From contig NC_092580.1 in the NCBI RefSeq assembly GCF_037975245.1, positions 29,229,501 to 29,293,500 on the forward strand: a stretch of 64,000 nt of DNA, read 5' to 3'. This DNA is from Apostichopus japonicus. Its lineage: Eukaryota > Echinodermata > Holothuroidea > Aspidochirotida > Stichopodidae. The notes beneath the pieces were generated by a model, which saw only the letters and a list, made by a program, of their open reading frames with translations, was not told the DNA's origin and did no database searches. A program made the position numbers and the translations under genes. Positions 62,901 through 64,000 of the stretch are shown here, one piece after another (the first letter of the stretch is position 1; each line of letters begins with the position of its first letter).

Positions 62901-63475
62901 CCTCTAGCAAAGATTTTCAAAGAACAGGTCAGTTCCTGGTTGGTTGAGAGGGTGCAATAAAGGATGAGTGATAGTGATCCTATAAACGTAATGCTTTATA
63001 TCTATAAGTACATTTCTGAGCTTTACTTTATCTTAAGGTTGTGCTCCACTCAGGAAGTGAGGATTCTACAAGGAGAAGTAATGGAAGAAACTTTGTCAAT
63101 ACAGTTTGGTGACCATATTGGTCGTTTCTAACATTGATATGGGACAATGAAATATTTGATGGGAAAGAAGGCCACATTTACTAAAACCTCCTCAATGCTT
63201 TTATGTTAGAGCGCTTTAATCCTCACTTACTTGACATACTTTCACTGTTTGTCAGTTTATTTAGTGTCTCGTCGGTCGTTTCTTTTGTCTCTCTGTGACA
63301 AAATTCCATCCCCTCTTTATTTGTCCCTCTACAGGAGATCGACGGGCAAGCCTTGCTTCTACTCACCCTACCCACCGTTCAAGAGTGCATGGACCTCAAA
63401 CTCGGACCTGCCATCAAACTTTGCCACCACATCGAGAGGATCAAAATTGCCTTCTACGAACAGTTTGCCAAATGA
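43180..63475 (+). CDS. SFMBT: SFMBT: Scm-like protein with four MBT domains
   Basis: Polycomb-group chromatin reader. I find 22 coding exons: 43180-44868, 45853-46053, 46682-46797, 47789-47922, 48639-48733, 49080-49332, 49921-50009, 50888-51125, 52103-52221, 52926-53051, 54259-54385, 54794-54876, 56061-56292, 56692-56734, 57173-57249, 58020-58257, 58506-58681, 60258-60395, 61095-61216, 62122-62289, 62772-62927, 63335-63475. All have AG acceptors and GT donors, phases agree throughout, and they sum to 4761 nt (1586 residues). Order: Ser/Thr/Pro/Gln-rich region (1 to about 715), MBT1 (about 719-829), MBT2 (830-938), MBT3 (939-1062), MBT4 (1063-1167), SLED domain (about 1207-1345), basic linker with an AT-hook-like GRPPRKK, SAM domain (about 1515-1586). 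This matches SFMBT1/2, which bind histone tails and, in flies, join Pho in the PhoRC complex. Vertebrate forms are about 870-890 residues, so the N-terminus is about 700 residues longer. Confidence 0.93.
47161..47350 (+). repeat. 98-bp tandem duplication in SFMBT intron 3
   Basis: Two copies, starting AGCTAGAGTTACATTAACTAG at 47161 and again at 47259, each followed by ACTCAGATATTTCATTTG and GACTAACATT. Confidence 0.85.
48639..49332 (+). other. SFMBT: SFMBT exons 5-6: MBT repeat 1
   Basis: Opens with [15 protein letters not shown] and FKH, the usual MBT arm. Core motifs [27 protein letters not shown] and [11 protein letters not shown] follow. The Phe-Trp-Cys-Asp group corresponds to aromatic-cage positions in other MBT repeats. 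Confidence 0.9.
49921..51125 (+). other. SFMBT: SFMBT exons 7-8: MBT repeat 2
   Basis: Exon 7 (89 bp) is short and diverged: [19 protein letters not shown] matches the W..FL..LTGS.TAP arm of vertebrate SFMBT MBT2. Exon 8 gives [19 protein letters not shown] and [12 protein letters not shown]. The usual GWC is GWA here, and the FWC cage motif is FFLFYL, so this repeat probably does not bind methyl-lysine. Confidence 0.85.
51823..51889 (-). mobile_element. tRNA-like SINE head in SFMBT intron 8
   Basis: On the minus strand the 67 bases begin TGGAGTG and end CACTCCA, a perfect 7-bp acceptor-like stem. They include A-box TAGCTCAGTGGTTAACG and B-box GGTTCGAGTC. The T-arm is too short and the anticodon stem is poor, so this is a SINE head or tRNA relic, not a tRNA gene. 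The 3' body is not delimited. Confidence 0.55.
52449..52640. repeat. Probable dispersed repeat in SFMBT intron 9
   Basis: Contains GCCTGACGTTTCGATCCTAG and ATCTTCTTCAGAGGC. I recall closely similar phrases recurring in many invertebrate genomes, but cannot name the element family from this fragment. Confidence 0.3.
54020..54245 (+). mobile_element. SINE with LINE L2-like 3' end, against exon 11
   Basis: The 3' end GTAAGTTGCGCTATATAAGA, then AATTGTTAAAT and (ATT)n at 54230-54242, resembles the GCGCTATATAA...(ATT)n tail shared by many L2-mobilised SINEs. The upstream body is GC-rich (CACCCTATGGGAAGGCCCCC). The 5' boundary is not clear. The tail stops about 14 bp before the exon 11 acceptor at 54258. 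Confidence 0.5.
54794..56292 (+). other. SFMBT: SFMBT exons 12-13: MBT repeat 4
   Basis: [20 protein letters not shown] is the arm; [27 protein letters not shown] and [15 protein letters not shown] form the core. This is the best preserved of the four repeats. The intron between the two exons holds the MITE at 55044-55719. Confidence 0.9.
55044..55719. mobile_element. hAT-type MITE, 676 bp, in SFMBT intron 12
   Basis: Starts CAGGTGCGTAGCCAAGGGGG and ends CTGGCTACGCCCCTG, whose reverse complement is CAGGGGCGTAGCCAG. Identical 8-bp flanks ATGAAACT lie at 55036-55043 and 55720-55727. A GGGGTG/CACCCC inner inverted repeat follows the termini. A (TA)n run is at about 55231-55248. No transposase frame; it sits in an intron and does not touch splice sites. 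Confidence 0.9.
58020..58681 (+). other. SFMBT: SFMBT exons 16-17: SLED domain
   Basis: Scm-like embedded domain, the DNA-binding module of SCM and SFMBT proteins. Readable blocks: [57 protein letters not shown] and [14 protein letters not shown]. The cysteine pattern agrees with vertebrate SFMBT. Confidence 0.92.
58686..59660 (+). repeat. 125-bp satellite in SFMBT intron 17
   Basis: About eight units with AGAAYGTATGACAGACTCTC near 58847, 58961, 59086, 59211, 59332, 59444 and 59569, and a diverged first unit at 58714. Typical spacing is 125 bp (exact for three pairs), with 112-133 bp variants. The unit contains AAGTACAGAACGTATGA, which resembles the exon 17 donor AAGTACA|GTAAGTAT at 58681. 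Confidence 0.9.
60258..62289 (+). other. SFMBT: SFMBT exons 18-20: basic linker
   Basis: Lysine/arginine-rich linker between SLED and SAM. Exon 18 has [19 protein letters not shown], an AT-hook-like core; exon 20 has PDRKRRGIN and RPKKKN. Probably holds nuclear localisation signals and contacts DNA; low sequence conservation is usual here. Confidence 0.85.
62772..63475 (+). other. SFMBT: SFMBT exons 21-22: SAM domain and stop
   Basis: Begins [20 protein letters not shown] and continues [19 protein letters not shown], then [19 protein letters not shown]; it stops at TGA 63473-63475. This is the terminal SAM of SFMBT, used for protein-protein contacts with other Polycomb-group SAM proteins. 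No exact AATAAA is seen before the window ends. Confidence 0.95.
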
Positions 63476-64000
63476 AAATGATATTGCTCTGAAATGTTTT
63501 TTTTATTAAGGATTGCTTGTAATCAATTCTGCAGGCTTGAAATTGTGCTGCTTGAACGCTGTTCCTTCAGACGCTTTCAAGAACGTTTAACTTTCTTCCT
63601 ATATTTAAAGGCCTGGTATGGGGAACACTTGCAATATTTCCGAGGGAGCAACCTTGATAAGGTTAAAAAATCTTGAGGCATTTCACTTTCATTATTAGGA
63701 ACAGCAAGGTTATTGAAAACATGGGTCAATGCCCAAAATTTTATTCAATGCTATGAATGTATGTGTGTGCAAGGAAATGTTATGCATTTTCCTAAGCCAG
63801 TTAATACAAATATTTGCATAAATCGTGTTTAAAACCTTGAAATGTTCGCTTTGTCCATACATTCTGTGAATGTATGCATATTCACACAAGCTATTTGTGA
63901 AGCAGATGTCAAAGTTCAGCACCGCTTTGCTGATGTACTACAGTACCACGGTTCAGACAGGCAAATTGTGAGCTACATGCAGCCTTTGCCCAAATATCCT

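Overview
The window is eukaryotic nuclear DNA. Genes are broken by GT-AG introns, intergenic space is AT-rich, and microsatellites, tRNA-derived SINEs and short DNA transposons are dense. Gene content (a four-MBT-repeat SFMBT protein, a single-domain TIMP, an amine-type GPCR) and repeat style suggest a marine deuterostome invertebrate, most likely an echinoderm. That placement is inference; nothing here fixes the species.

Layout. 1-6 kb is mostly unassigned, with a possible two-exon gene end near 2.9-3.2 kb and a candidate promoter near 6.1 kb carrying two AAAATGGCGG motifs. 6.6-10.7 kb is bounded by a related inverted-repeat pair and holds a broken three-exon minus-strand gene of a Cys-rich (CXC-like) family. 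12.9-13.3 kb is a 17-bp minisatellite. Directly after it lies a compact gene, assembled here by hand from three exons (13526-16440), for a secreted 158-residue TIMP-like inhibitor with a TATA box and two tandem CRE sites. 21.8-23.1 kb is an intronless class A GPCR on the minus strand. 24.7-34.6 kb is repeat-rich: (TCAG)n, a 1.77-kb array of a 9-bp unit, two (ATC)n arrays, hAT-type MITEs and SINEs. 39.5-63.5 kb is one long plus-strand gene, the SFMBT orthologue, which I resolved into 22 coding exons whose phases all agree (4761 nt, 1586 residues).

The genes are functionally unrelated: a Polycomb-type chromatin reader, an extracellular protease inhibitor and an orphan receptor. The most distinctive finds are the single-domain TIMP with Arg at mature position 2, the GPCR with His at position 3.32, four MITEs each with a perfect 8-bp target duplication, a SINE cluster, and an intronic 125-bp satellite whose unit resembles the adjoining splice donor. 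I found no clear evidence of a wholly new multi-gene system; the nearest candidate is the 4.1-kb inverted-repeat-bounded segment with the Cys-rich pseudogene.
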